From positions 1 to 64,000 of the forward strand of contig JAKCWW010001746.1 in the NCBI GenBank assembly GCA_026260175.1: DNA of 64,000 nt. Direction: 5' to 3'. Shown piece by piece: positions 49,180-60,046 of the stretch. The notes beneath the pieces were generated by a model that saw only the letters and a list, made by a program, of their open reading frames with translations, was not told where the DNA came from and ran no database searches. Position 1 is the stretch's first letter; each line of letters opens with the position of its first letter. The translations under genes were made by a program, and so were the position numbers. Source of the DNA: Reticulitermes lucifugus. Its lineage: Eukaryota > Arthropoda > Insecta > Blattodea > Rhinotermitidae.

Positions 49180-49832
49180 TTAATGACACTTCTTTTTACA
49201 AAGATGGTATTTGCATTGACACATGTGATAATAGTTAACATGGATAATTAATATTTGTGCTTTTGGTAGTTCCGTGTGTAGTCGTAAATGACGGTATGAA
49301 TAGGTGAACACATTTTCTTGTCCATACCATTCGCAGAATATGTGGTGCTTCCGTTCCATCGTTCCTCTCTGAAGGTACAGGTTGTGTCTCGACAAGNNNN
49401 NNNNNNNNNNNNNNNNNNNNNNNNNNNNNNNNNNNNNNNNNNNNNNNNNNNNNNNNNNNNNNNNNNNNNNNNNNNNNNNNNNNNNNNNNNNNNNNNNNNN
49501 NNNNNNNNNNNNNNNNNNNNNNNNNNNNNNNNNNNNNNNNNNNNNNNNNNNNNNNNNNNNNNNNNNNNNNNNNNNNNNNNNNNNNNNNNNNNNNNNNNNN
49601 NNNNNNNNNNNNNNNNNNNNNNNNNNNNNNNNNNNNNNNNNNNNNNNNNNNNNNNNNNNNNNNNNNNNNNNNNNNNNNNNNNNNNNNNTAGTCTGTGATT
49701 AGTAGGTAATATGTCGTGGATTATTACATACCATATCGTCTTGATATAGTGTGGTAGGACTTTTAGATTAATATTCTTCCACACTATCGGCCATTTTACA
49801 TGAGGGTGTTTTGACTGTATTCTAGTTCCCAA
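49180..49832 (-). pseudogene. LINE fragment with zf-RVT-like region, spanning assembly gap
   Basis: On the minus strand, 49832-49689 reads KWPIVWKNINLKVLPHYIK and then TIWYVIIHDILPTNHRL. The W-P-x-V-W-K-N and S/T-x-W-Y-x-V-I-H-D-I-x-P-T-N-x-R-L pattern is that of the zinc-binding region downstream of the reverse transcriptase in several non-LTR clades. The cysteine/histidine part that should follow falls inside a run of N. Sequence past the gap (49396-49180) stays open for about 50-70 codons but has no motif that I can match. Whether it belongs to the same element is an inference. Confidence 0.65.
49397..49688. other. Assembly gap, 292 N
   Basis: A run of unknown bases. It sits inside a LINE fragment, which is typical for gaps in repeat-rich assemblies. 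The true length may differ. Confidence 1.
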
Positions 49833-50149
49833 AGATGAGGCTCTTGCACAGTGTTTGTGAAAATGTATTTCATAGAGCTTCCGTCTTCGATGTGGTTATT
49901 CAATTGATTCAAGTGTGCTAAGCTAAGCAAATTAACAAGTTACAAAAATTGTTATATTTAGTAATAGTAGTAAACATGGCCTGTCCAGAGTATTTATTCT
50001 TACACGGTATGTGTGTCATATGTAATTATGTAGGACAATTTGCAACTTTGGCTGTAACTCAATCCGAAAATCGTCAAAACGGCTGAAAATTCACAGATAT
50101 TATATTTAAGGTTTCTACTTTACTAAGGTGTGTGCAAATTATCTGCAGA

Positions 50150-51925
50150 ATTGAAAGTCTCTGAGACAGAGGGCGACGTCTCTCCCGGACATTCCAGTAC
50201 AGACGCCGCTTTTGGCAGGGATATATGCCGCTATGTAGGGAGAGATGCAGCTCTTTGAAAATATACTGTGAATTCAAGAAGCAGGATAGTAAAAATAAAA
50301 TTGTTGAACTTTTAGAAAGTAAAGAAGCAATATCGACATTGAAATAGAAAATATATCACAAGTACATAATATTTTAACCCAATGAACTCAAGAGTCTAAG
50401 TTGTAGTCAAAGAAATATTCTGCGACATCCTCTTCTGCATCTTGCTTTTTTCTTTCAGTAACTTTCTACTGCCGTCGAAGCATTTGTCTTTGTATGGAGA
50501 ACAGAATTCGTGCAGCAGGTTTGTGCAATTCACACATTCGATCCAGTCATCTTCCTTAGTTGTTTGCAAGTAGTTTCCCCAGCACGCACAGTATTTCGTG
50601 TCAGAATCTTCAGGTGAATCTAAATTATTGACAAATTTTAATGAGTTTTTTTCTGCATTTTCTGACATTGTAGATCTCAATTATTAGGACTGTTTACACT
50701 TTCGAATTTCCTCTGATTTTTTAATTCATTTTCTTCTTGATTCTTTCGCTTTTCCTCGGTATTCTTAGCTTCTTCAGTGGGGACAAAGGAGTTGCTTTTA
50801 TGAAATTGAATATTTCCATGCTATTTTTGGTACTGGACTGATATTGAAAAGTATGAAAGAAGTAACTTCTTCAGGGGAGATGTCAGAATGAAACGTAGTA
50901 TTCAGAGTATTTAATGAACGTCCTGCTGAGATAGGAAATATATTTTGAGAGTCTATTCCTGAAGTAGAGTGTGCACAAATCGGAGCCATATCTGGAGGCG
51001 CAGTTTCCATAAATGTTACAGTTTCACTGGTATCGGAAATGGAGAAGAAATATTCAGGGACTCTGTTGCGGTTCGAAGGATAAATACTCGTTGACTCTAA
51101 AACACTTACATCAACACCCATGGAAGCAGCTCTATTCCAAGAAACCGCGATGATTTTCCTTGTAGATTCTGCTTCATCCAAGCTGCGGATGCGTTTTTGA
51201 AATAACTCTTTAAAGGCCCAAAAAAACACTTATCCAAAGGCTGTAAATCATGAGTACAGTGACTCGGTAGACAAATTATAGTGGTTATTCTCAACAGTAG
51301 CCGTAAGCAGTCAAGGAGAGCTGCAAAGATCTCTGTGGTCTGAAGTTTTGTGTTCGAGGAAATGCTGTGTGAACCACTTTATGAATACGTCGGTGCTAAT
51401 TTACGAATATTTCCGGTTCATGTACACATCTGACAATGGTGTTAAGATGATAGAGCAATAGGAGAGATATTTTAGTACTCTATAATGTATATGCACGACG
51501 TTTCCAAACCGTTCTGTAATTGTTTATGTGCGGCATCTCTCCCTTAATTTTTTGCGACGTCTCTCCCAATTTTCAGAGACAGAAGCTGCACTCCCCTTCC
51601 ACATGCCGAAAGGAATGAAGAACATGGGAGCTACATGATGTGAAGGCAAGGTGAACAACCCCGAAATTTTTGAATGTATCGTGATTGCATAGGTATTTCG
51701 ATTGGAACTATTTAAGACACGTTTCAAGAACACTAGAAATATTTCGCTCGTAAAATTAATAAACTCGCCGCATAAAATCGGTCATAATTTTCGCAAAACA
51801 GCGCCAATATTACTACGTTCACTCACAACACCTCTCTAGTCTCTGAATAAGCACATGTGCTGCGATCTAGAGAGGATTGCCAGAACCCACCAAACTAAAA
51901 AAATGCGGCGTCTCTCCCGGCGCGG
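50150..51925 (-). mobile_element. Second pogo/Tigger-like DNA transposon, degraded
   Basis: A minus-strand transposase remnant (51395-50396) is surrounded by copies of a GC-rich 14-mer. Direct copies of GCGRCRTCTCTCCC lie at 50173-50186, 51530-51543, 51554-51567 and 51905-51918, and an inverted GGGAGAGATGCAG lies at 50238-50250. I take these as subterminal transposase-binding repeats. The termini may be near 50202 (GACGCCGCTTTTGG) and 51909 (minus strand GACGCCGCATTTTT), but the inverted match is short and I saw no clear TA duplication, so the limits are approximate. Confidence 0.6.
50396..51395 (-). pseudogene. Pogo/Tigger-like transposase remnant
   Basis: From 51385 down, the minus strand reads VFIKWFTQHFLEH, the segment that precedes the second catalytic aspartate in Tigger-like enzymes. 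The L-L-L-D-G-H box itself is destroyed or deleted. At 51294 a frame gives HDLQPLDKCFFGPLK, the H-x-L-Q-P-L-D-x-x-x-F-G-P-x-K block of the catalytic domain. After a frame shift near 51110 comes a serine-rich linker (51229-50798), and then 50680-50396 with a PHD-like finger (C31, C33, C49, C52, H57 and C60, with D-W-I-E-C). The first Cys pair has irregular spacing. At least two frame shifts and one in-frame stop break the gene, and the N-terminal DNA-binding region is not found. Confidence 0.78.
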
Positions 51926-52655
51926 CAACTCTTCCGCAATTTCTGTACATAGAAATGCAAAGAATAAAATAAGTTACATTTAATTTCCCCTTATTAGTCT
52001 TCTTTCCCGCGTAAAATGTCCTCCGAACCAGTTTTATAAGAGGTATTACAGGCCTCACGACCTTTCGGAGAGCATTTCAAAAAAAAAATTGTACTTTCAG
52101 TCCAGGAAATCAAATCCCGATTCCCGGTCGAACAGCATGGATCGTATTCCGGCTGCCAAGTGCTGTAATACACCTACGTAAATAATTTTAAAGTTGCTGT
52201 TTTCATAACAGAAAGTTTTTACGCAGTCTAGCTGACAGTTCTCAGAATCCTGAGTCAAGAACCTAGTTCACGTTACAGGTTCCGGAGTTTATAATCTCAG
52301 TTCCTGTCGTGACGAACTACTCTCCTGTTATTATTCACGCGATGGCGTAAATTTTTGGTCGCCCTTAGCACTAAGAGTTCTACTACACTTGTAATGTGGG
52401 AGTGGTTTTAGGAAACCAAACTGTTACGTTGTTTCATTAGGAATCTTTCACATTTAAAACAATTATACCAATAATCATAACTGATTTATAACCACAGTAT
52501 CGGAGGATAATTTCGAGTATTTCAATATCAAAACTGCGTGTTCCTGTCACTTCATCTCGAAAAAGTGTTTACAGGTTCTTGTCTCTCTAGCGTGACATCA
52601 GTTACGTTCAAATCGCCATAATAACATAGCTCTCCTCTTAATTAAAATACACGTA
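51926..52655. other. No recognisable gene
   Basis: Unassigned sequence. Confidence 0.5.
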
Positions 52656-52667
52656 AATTTGCAGCTT

Positions 52668-52937
52668 AGGTGTAAGCGGTGGCGCATTTGGTTGAGGCAC
52701 TGCGTGACAAGCCGGTAGGCCGCAAGTTTGGTTCCCGATGGGTCATAGGGGCCGCACTATGGCCTTGGGGTCGAATCAGTCTCTAACAGAAATGAGAACA
52801 AGGGTTATCTCCTGGGGGTAAAGGCGGCCGGGGCGTAGGGCTAACAACCTTGCCGCCTTCATTTGCCGATTTTCTAGAAATTCAGGCGCCTCAAATTTCT
52901 GAAGCCCAAAGGGCTTGTCCAGGTCCGGGATAAAGAT
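52668..52937 (+). repeat. SINE family 5, near full-length
   Basis: The plus-strand tRNA-like head has box A GTGGCGCATTTGGTTGAGGC near 52679 and a box B-like AGTTTGGTTCCCG near 52724-52736. The central module GGGGGTAAAGGCGGCCGGGG (52814-52833) is shared with SINE family 1. The 3' end, CAAAGGGCTTGTCCAGGTCC with a GATAAAGATAA tail, differs from family 1. Direct repeats AATTTGCAGCTT (52656-52667) and AATTTACAGCTT (52938-52949), with one mismatch, flank it. Confidence 0.85.
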
Positions 52938-52949
52938 AATTTACAGCTT

Positions 52950-55000
52950 GCTTTAGTAAGATTTTTCTATATATCTTCTGCATCTCTGTGGAAATTATTT
53001 TTTCCTATGTTCCACAGGTTTTTGTTCCTACGTTTTTTACTTGTCTTATATTGGAGTCCATGGCTAATTTATTTTAGTATGTGATATGTGTTGTAAAAAT
53101 TCAGCTAAGTTCTAAACGTTTAACAGAGTAATTTAAGAAATAACGGAACATCCAACCAAAATACTGGAGTTAAGTCCACTACAATCTACTCATTTATGTA
53201 GGACGATGTCACTATCTATTCTGAAATACGATATCGAATTCATACACGTAGAATCATAATTCTCATGGAAGCGGGTAGTGGGGTATTGTATCTATAAGCG
53301 ATATACGCTAGTCCTTTTGGAGAATAAGCCCTAGATATATAGTTGCTGAGTCTTAGGAAAGAAATCGCATGCACGACGAGAAAGATGGTGCCAGATACTT
53401 TCCACTCTCCGCCAACAGTTCTATTTCCCTCCAAACCCCAGTAGCCTGTCAACGAGCCCAAAGCGCTTCCAGCTTTCATTTGAATAGAACAGTTAGACAC
53501 TGGAGGAAGTACGATTGATGAGGGAAACATAACAGCTCGAGCCATATATGTAAAAGATCAATCCATGTGAATTTTTTCTATGGCCTGAGTAAAGTACAAA
53601 ATGAACATTTTCGGAATGCAGACGTAAAACCTTTTCGAGGACCTGCTTTCTCTCTCCGAACTGCTTAATCACGCTGCGAGCTCATGCCTCTCCATCTGCT
53701 GTATGCTTCTTACAACTGCAATTTTGAACACTCGCCAACCTCCGACACAAATTGATGTGGCATTTTGTCACAGTCCCGACAAATTTAAGTTCCTTGAATA
53801 TGTGAATGATTCAAAAAAAAGGCAAATCTATCCAGCTTTAACGTACACACGACGGAGATAAATTCATCTCTTGAAAGTGCAGCTGACTGAATTTAGTGTC
53901 ATTTTTCTGCCTGATGTTTTTGTCGATGTGCTACATAGACTGTGGGAGACGTAACTGATTGATTACTTCGCAATATGAAGGAGTTGAAAAGTAGGGAATA
54001 TTGTTGTTACTTGTTTTATAAGAGTTTAGGTTTTGCTAAACAAATTTCAAATAATTGCCCTTTTTCTGCTTTGAAGTGCAAAAGAAAATGCATTTCTAGC
54101 ATTAAATTCTTTTGATAAAAAAGCATTGTGTGTCACTTAGAAATCCACTGGTTTTTCACGTATTCATGCATTTAGTTTCATAAATAAAAATTTCATTTTG
54201 AACATATTAATCCTAACGTATCGATTATCACATGAGGTTTACTTATGATTTAAAATAAATATAGGCCCAAATAATATTCGCGCTTTAATTATTTACTCCT
54301 ATTTTCTTTTTATTTAAATTATGCAAAAGGAAGTGGTCAAAATTTGAGATCAATAATCTAAAAACCCAGTGGTATTGCATGGAATATTAAATAGTTAATG
54401 CGTGTAACTAACGACGAGAATATATTGTTGCTGACTGCGCTCTCTCTCCTCCCTCTCTCCTAACCGGCTGTGGGGTCAATTTAGTAGTTGCAGGCGTCTG
54501 TTTTGCCTGAAGTAATGCTGCCAGGGCGTGAAAATGACAACTTATCTCCATCTATTGCCGAGGTAAAAATGGACGTAACTATAACTCCTTTCACCCACAT
54601 GTCTTCAGAAACAAATTTAAATTTACTTTCCATAAAAATTCATAAACATGCTCTTTACTTGAAGGCCCGAATTTCAAGTTTTCACCGTAAGGCCGGCTAT
54701 CCTGACTGACAGAAACCTTATTTTTCTTCAGCCCCTCTAGGCAAATGCAATGAAATCTCAGTCTTGGTCACGTCTGATTCCTTACAGTTTTCGTTCACTT
54801 TAATAACTGCCTATCATACAATGTTTCGAAGCTGTATAGTCTTAAATGCTGACACCATTGTTAAATATAAGTAACATCTAAAAAAGAAAATATAAATTTT
54901 AGAAGTTGGCAGCATTTAAATTCGGAACGACCTGTCGCCATTTTACTTACAATTCACTTGAAATTCACGTAGTAACTTATGGTGACATGGAATAATTACT
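52950..55000. other. No recognisable gene
   Basis: Contains a 101-codon minus-strand frame (53545-53240) of unknown nature and, near 54690-54770, a short piece (CCCTCTAGGCAAATGCAATG) that resembles SINE family 4. Nothing else is recognised. Confidence 0.45.
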
Positions 55001-55001
55001 G

Positions 55002-55137
55002 CCTTTATCACAACTGTTGTTTGCTTATGACAAACGCGTTTTGATGCATATGTTTGCGTCATCATTAGTGACTCCTGCAAACACAAGCGTCGAAACGCGT
55101 TTGTAATACGCAAAACAACAGTTGTGATAAAGGCGTT
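55002..55137. repeat. 130-bp imperfect palindrome
   Basis: Arms of about 58 bp (55002-55059 and 55079-55137) face each other around a 20-base centre. The first 22 bp, GCCTTTATCACAACTGTTGT plus two bases, are perfectly inverted. Further in, ACAAACGCGTTT and GTTTGC are shared with few mismatches, and weak pairing continues outside. GCGTCGAAACGCG and, on the other strand, TGATGACGCAAAC with GCATCAAAACGCG recall decayed hammerhead boxes, so a PLE terminal repeat is one option and a fold-back element another. Confidence 0.8.
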
Positions 55138-55207
55138 ATTCTATAACAATGTACGTAAGTTACTGGATAAACCACATGGAGTGCACAACATACATAAAAT
55201 TACGTAC

Positions 55208-55420
55208 CTTTACTTCCCCATGGCGCAACAGCCCTAGTGGGCCAGGTCCTCCTCATTATCGAGGCTTCACGATCACACCACACTCGGTAGGACTCCTCTG
55301 GATGAGTGATCAGCCCGAAGCAGAGACCTGTACCTGATAACACACAACACTCACAGAGACCAGCATGCAAGCGGCCGCAGACCTATGCCTTAGACCACGC
55401 GGCCAGTGGGATCGGCAAAG
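55208..55420 (-). repeat. SINE family 2, reverse copy
   Basis: Minus-strand reading: box A-like GGCCGCGTGGTCTAAGGCAT at about 55385-55404, a reduced box B region, then TCCAGAGGAGTCCTACCGAG and the 3' end CACTAGGGCTGTTGCGCCAT. The A-tail is short or lost. TTACGTAC repeats at 55200-55207 and 55421-55428 probably mark the target duplication. Confidence 0.82.
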
Positions 55421-55428
55421 TTACGTAC

Positions 55429-56145
55429 TTACGACAGTTTATTATTTATTTATTTTTATTTACTGATTTATTACATTGCATCCTCATGTTTGAGGTGAAG
55501 ATATGTGAACATAAGAATAATACAATCAAAGTTGGGCTGCCTTGAAGACAGAACAGCGACCTCAGATTCTCGGGGACTGGACGTGAGGGCGTGACCATGT
55601 ACCTAGTTATTTTACTAAAAGGTGTATGAGTTTTCCATCTGAATGTAAGTGCAAAGTAGGTGGTTTTGAAGCACACAGTTGCATTAAACGCTAAGTAGAA
55701 TCCAGGACACAGCGATGGCCATGCACTACTTACTCCTTAATACTTCACATCCCGATCATCTTGATTCTTTATTTATGTCCAAGATTAAAGCTTTTTTTTG
55801 TATGAAAACATCTTGTGTTTTCTTTCGAAGTTTGTGCGTCGGCAGTCTTAGCTACAAGTAGACGCGTCGAATGAGGGTTTGAGTGATAGCCCCTCATTTT
55901 TGTCATGTCGACGTTAGGGAAACCGCCTGCGTAGTGTAGGATATATATATATATGCTTCCATTAATGAAGAAGAAAAACACAGAAAGTTTCGCATTATCC
56001 ATCCATTTTTAATTTACAAACTCTAAACGTATGGGATAATTAATAAAAATAATATGATAATAGAAATAACATACAAATAATCATAATCAGAAATTGTTAC
56101 TAAATTTAATGTATATTAAAGAGCATAATATACACGTATGTTTAG
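55429..56145. other. No recognisable gene
   Basis: Holds a (TA)n run at about 55941-55954. Otherwise unassigned. Confidence 0.5.
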
Positions 56146-56147
56146 AG

Positions 56148-56440
56148 CAGCCGGGAGATCTCAGACTCTATAGTGACTAGGCTACGGGCTGACCTGCCCA
56201 GTGTCTGATTCCCGCAAGAAGCACTGATTTTTTTCTTGTCCAAAACGTCAAGGCCTCCTCTGGTTTCCACCCAGTATCTTATTCAGTGAGTACCGCGATT
56301 TCTTTCCCCGCGGTTACAGTGTATTGGTAATGAAGTTGACCATTCACCTACCACTAGCCCCTAGATTATGAATGAGTGAAGCTGTTTCTGTACACCACTT
56401 ATATGCCTTCGTTGTGTAGACAGAGACAACTTTACCACTT
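56148..56440 (+). repeat. SINE related to family 1, different head
   Basis: The plus-strand head has a box A-like TAGTGACTAGGCTACGGGCT near 56172 and box B-like GTGTCTGATTCCCG near 56201. The body has GAGTACCGCGATTTCTTTCC and a decayed central module. The 3' part, CACCACTTATATGCCTTCGT followed by GACAACTTTACC, matches the family-1 3' half. So the tail is family-1 type behind a head unlike the one at 47.9 kb. Confidence 0.6.
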
Positions 56441-57585
56441 TTAAGTGTTTTATGCTGTACGGGTAATTTTAAGGACAAGTAGTAGTGCCTTCTACCTCTT
56501 AGGAACATGCCCAAATGAAAGTTACGCTATATTACTACAATAAATCCTGACGTATTGTAATTGAACACCAAATATATTTCTACGACTGCCAGCAAGGAAG
56601 GGAGATAATTTTTGCTTTTCTCACATATGATGTTGGCAGCACTGTAAAAGGCAGTAGATACAAATAATATTAACAGCTCCTGATTTCTACATAGGTGGTT
56701 TCTACTGTCGTTCGAGTAGTAACAAAACTGACAGGCCTAACGTGGCGTCTTCAATGCTGCAATGAACAACAAATTTCAGTTTTTAAGGTTACAGAATATG
56801 AAAACAATATAAATTCATGGAAGAACCAGACGAAAGTTCGGGTATGCATGAAATGATTCAAGGGAGGGCCGACGGGTCGTCTGTGGCATTAAACCCTATT
56901 TATGGATTAGAATGCATTTCGTTCAGCGTGAACGGAATAACCGAATAATGAACACTGATAAAACTGAATATAAAGCAAGTCCCACACGTGAAAAAAATAA
57001 TTTAAGCATGTTATGACACCCAACCTGAGACACTTTATTCTATTCGTTTCAGGAATCTTGTGGAAAGCTAGGCCAATGCCATTGAAATCCAGGTAAATTA
57101 CTTACTAATAAACGTTTGCGAATATAGTGTCAATACTTTAATGAATCGTCCTGTATGGAAAAGGTAATATTCCGTAACAAGTTTTACCGTATGATAAAAC
57201 ATAATACCGAGTACTGTACGGCATAGGTTACGTAATTTACTGACCGATTGAGGTTGGGACATTACTTACAATACAAAGAGCATCTAATAAATATCCTCTT
57301 CCTGAAATTTTGGAATAAATTGCATAAGCTGAAGTCAATATAATTTATAGCCTGTAGAAATATATGCCTTGTATAAAAATATCCTAAAATGTTTCTTAAC
57401 CTTCAAAGCCCAGTAGAAATTTTAACTATATTACTTAACGAGGCCGTTAGTTGCTGACATTTTATGTACCGCCAGCTGTATATTGAGGAAATATTTTGAG
57501 TGTGAATTTATGTCCATTTTTAAAGGATTATGACAATGGTGCCCGAGTACTGTGACAGAAGGGACAGAGTTTGTATATACTGTAC
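56441..57585. other. No recognisable gene
   Basis: AT-rich and unassigned. Confidence 0.5.
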
Positions 57586-57589
57586 GGGG

Positions 57590-57650
57590 TCTCAGGCTGA
57601 AAAACCACAACACTTCGAACACTGGATTCCTTTCAGTCTTCAGGTGAAAG
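57590..57650 (-). ncRNA. Hammerhead-like motif, decayed
   Basis: On the minus strand CTGAAGA (57637-57643 complement) is followed by a loop-forming stretch and TTCGAAG where GAAA would be expected. Stem II pairing is weak (GAA with TTC). The order of boxes fits the other relics in this window, but the second box is altered. Confidence 0.3.
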
Positions 57651-58320
57651 GCGGAGTGCGAGAACGTAATATGGCGGGCCCTCTAGAAAGAGCTAGTGTG
57701 TATCACTTGAGCTTGTGGTTTACCTTAATCTAAAGGAGTAAGTTCTCCGTTCCTCCTTTGACCTGAAAACTGGGGTCTAGCTTTGTATATTTCAGCCTTA
57801 GACGGTGGCAAATATCCAAAAATATCACACGTTTTACATTATATTTATGTATTTCCTATCAGTCTCGCAATAAAAAACAACAATTTCTCCTCTTAGCTTT
57901 ACCCAGCTTGTCTTTATAATGGAGACGAACTCTGTCCTCGTGCCTCATTTCCTCTCATATTGCTGACTGATAACTTCTGGCTTGCCGTTTACCCCCAAAT
58001 TTATTTTTTAGGTCTGACATAGTGAATATAGGCCTAATTGGTTATGGGTCTGCACGTGATTAAACTGAGCTGTGAATTTTTCATTTTAGATCATCCGCTA
58101 GGAAGATATTCTTATTGCGTCTAAACTTCCGTTCTGAGTATCTTTTTAATATGCACATTTATTATTAAACTGCTTCTCGCAACGCCCTGTAAGTCGAAAA
58201 CTGACAGGTCTGTATATCTTTAAATCCGTACAGCCTTACCACATAACAAATTTGCGGTATGCATTCCAGATTACTTGTAAATAAATCGTTTATAAATCTA
58301 CGAAGATTAAACCGAGATAG
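57651..58320. other. No recognisable gene
   Basis: A GC-richer patch continues to about 57770 and may belong to the same repeat as the motif just upstream. The remainder is AT-rich and unassigned. Confidence 0.45.
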
Positions 58321-58327
58321 CATATAC

Positions 58328-58582
58328 GGTAACATGAATAGGCTACGGGCTGGAAGCCTGAGGAATCGTAGTTTGATTCCTGGCAATGACAAGAATCTTT
58401 TCTTCTCCAAACACAGACCGAATCTGAGGTCCACATAATCTCTTAACCTATGTGTAATCGAGACTCTTTCCATGGTAGTGAAAGCGGCCGGGATTTGAAA
58501 CTAACCTCTCGCTTTCGTTTAGTACTAACTACGTCCCACGTGACTTCATGACGTAAAAAGGGAAAACTTCCCTTTTACCACA
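58328..58582 (+). repeat. SINE related to family 1, diverged
   Basis: The head has AATAGGCTACGGGCTGGAAG near 58337 and box B-like TAGTTTGATTCCTGG near 58368. The middle contains GTGAAAGCGGCCGGGATTTG, a worn form of the central module, and the 3' end runs into CTTCCCTTTTACC. Head and module match the element at 56.15 kb better than that at 47.9 kb. Confidence 0.6.
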
Positions 58583-59635
58583 TTGAACCTTCTGGTTATC
58601 ACAGTAGAAGTAGAGTTCCATCTTGATAAAAATTACATAAAATTTAATTAACTAAAATATAATTATTAAATTCATATACTCACAATTTCATTCCTATTAC
58701 AAAAATAAACATGAGGTCTAAATTTGTCAGCTACTTACATACGCAATTCCAAAACAGCACAATGTAGCCTTGCACGGGTTTCAGTTGTAAGAATACTAAT
58801 GGCCAGGAACATTGACAAAGTAAAAATGAGTAATTTTGAGGATACAGGAAATACTTATGATTAGAAATTTCCCGTATTGTTAGAATGGAATATAGTTTAA
58901 ATAAAACCCTTTTTGTTGGACAAGATCTTCGGACGGGTCTGCATGTCACGCCAATACAAAAATGAAAATTATATTATATGTAAATTGTTTGTCTTGAAGG
59001 GCCTTTAGTTGCATTGTGAAGATCGTGAAAGTGTAGAAAATTGTACTGTCATTAACATTCTGGAAAACATCGATAATTAAAAATAATTATTCCTGGGTGC
59101 TGTACTTACCGCTCCGCAAATAACGAGCTGAAACCGTGGAGGATTTCTCTATAAACAAAAGTCGTTTTTGATTTAAAAAATAAACAGATTCACGTAATAT
59201 ATGTTGTGTCAATCAAAACAGATTAGGTTTTATTTTGTCACATTATATAGTTATAATTGTACAATATATGCTTCATGGTATTCATTTATTTCGGTTACAA
59301 TTGTTCTGTTACTTTTCTTATACAAAATTCTATTTGAAACACAAAATGCAATTTTTACAGAATCCCTTTTCCTGTCTTGTCATAGAGTGATGCAAATTGT
59401 TCTCGTAAACCCCGGCACGCCACTTGCATTTGATAATCACTTTGCTATTAGGGATAAATTACAGTCAAACGAGTGTCACATTTTTATTTCCTTACTTCCA
59501 AAGCGTTCGGACAGTCTTGCACATATTATATTCCGATATTTTCATTCACATCTCTTCACATCAGTATCCAAGTTTCAAAACACAGAATAAAAAAACAGCT
59601 ATTGCACAACGGATTAAAACAATGCTTGAAATGAA
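58583..59635. other. No recognisable gene
   Basis: Contains a 129-codon frame (59201-59590) of hydrophobic, aromatic-rich composition, as expected of AT-rich non-coding DNA. No motif was recognised. Confidence 0.45.
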
Positions 59636-59639
59636 TTAA

Positions 59640-60005
59640 CAAATCTCAGCGTTCATAAGTTTCCCTTCAAATCTTCATAAAAGTGATTCAATATATCGTA
59701 TTGTCTTGTATGGTTGTGAAAATCCCTCTTGACACTTCAGGGAAGAACGCATAAATTACTTCAGAAAACGATACTGCGGAGAATATTTGGATCCTAAAGA
59801 GAATAACTAACAGGAGTATGGACAAAGTTTCATAATGAGAAGCCAAATACTTCGTACTCTTCACTTAATATTCTTGGGTAAATCAAAACAAGAAAGGTGA
59901 GATGTGTTATGTATGTAGAACGCATGGAAACGATAAATATCTACACAGTTATGTTCAGAAACCCTGAAAAATAGAAACCACTAGGAAGGCGTACGCATAA
60001 AAGAA
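59640..60005 (+). pseudogene. LINE C-terminal fragment, truncated at both ends
   Basis: Plus-strand frames give VLYGCENPS, LRRIFGS, LTGVWTKFHNEKPNTSYS, RKVRCVMYVERMETINIY and KPLGRRTHKRK. These correspond to the V-L-Y-G-C-E-T-W block, the V-L-R-R-I-F-G box, the G-G-W-R-K-L-H-N-E-E-L box, the R-M-R-W-x-G-H-V-A-R-M box and the R-P-L-G-R-P-R-R-R-W box of the same LINE family as the tail at 16.0 kb. It lacks the terminal box present there. Broken by stops and frame shifts. Confidence 0.82.
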
Positions 60006-60018
60006 AATATTAAATTAA

Positions 60019-60046
60019 AAGTGTAAAGGTAAAGGTAAAGGTAAAG
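60019..60046. repeat. (GGTAAA)n simple repeat
   Basis: Four GGTAAA/GTAAAG units. The same hexamer forms the tail of family-1 SINEs in this window, so it probably marks the 3' end of a reverse-strand SINE whose body is no longer readable. Confidence 0.7.

Noticed and set aside
53240-53545. 101-codon minus-strand frame starting MARAVMFPSS
   Set aside because: The start faintly recalls insect DM4/12-type secreted proteins (R-A-V-x-F-P-P-S-S), but the rest does not follow that family and no flanking exon was found.
60019-60046. (GGTAAA)n as telomere-like repeat
   Set aside because: Insect telomeres are typically TTAGG. This hexamer is the tail of a SINE family seen elsewhere in the window.
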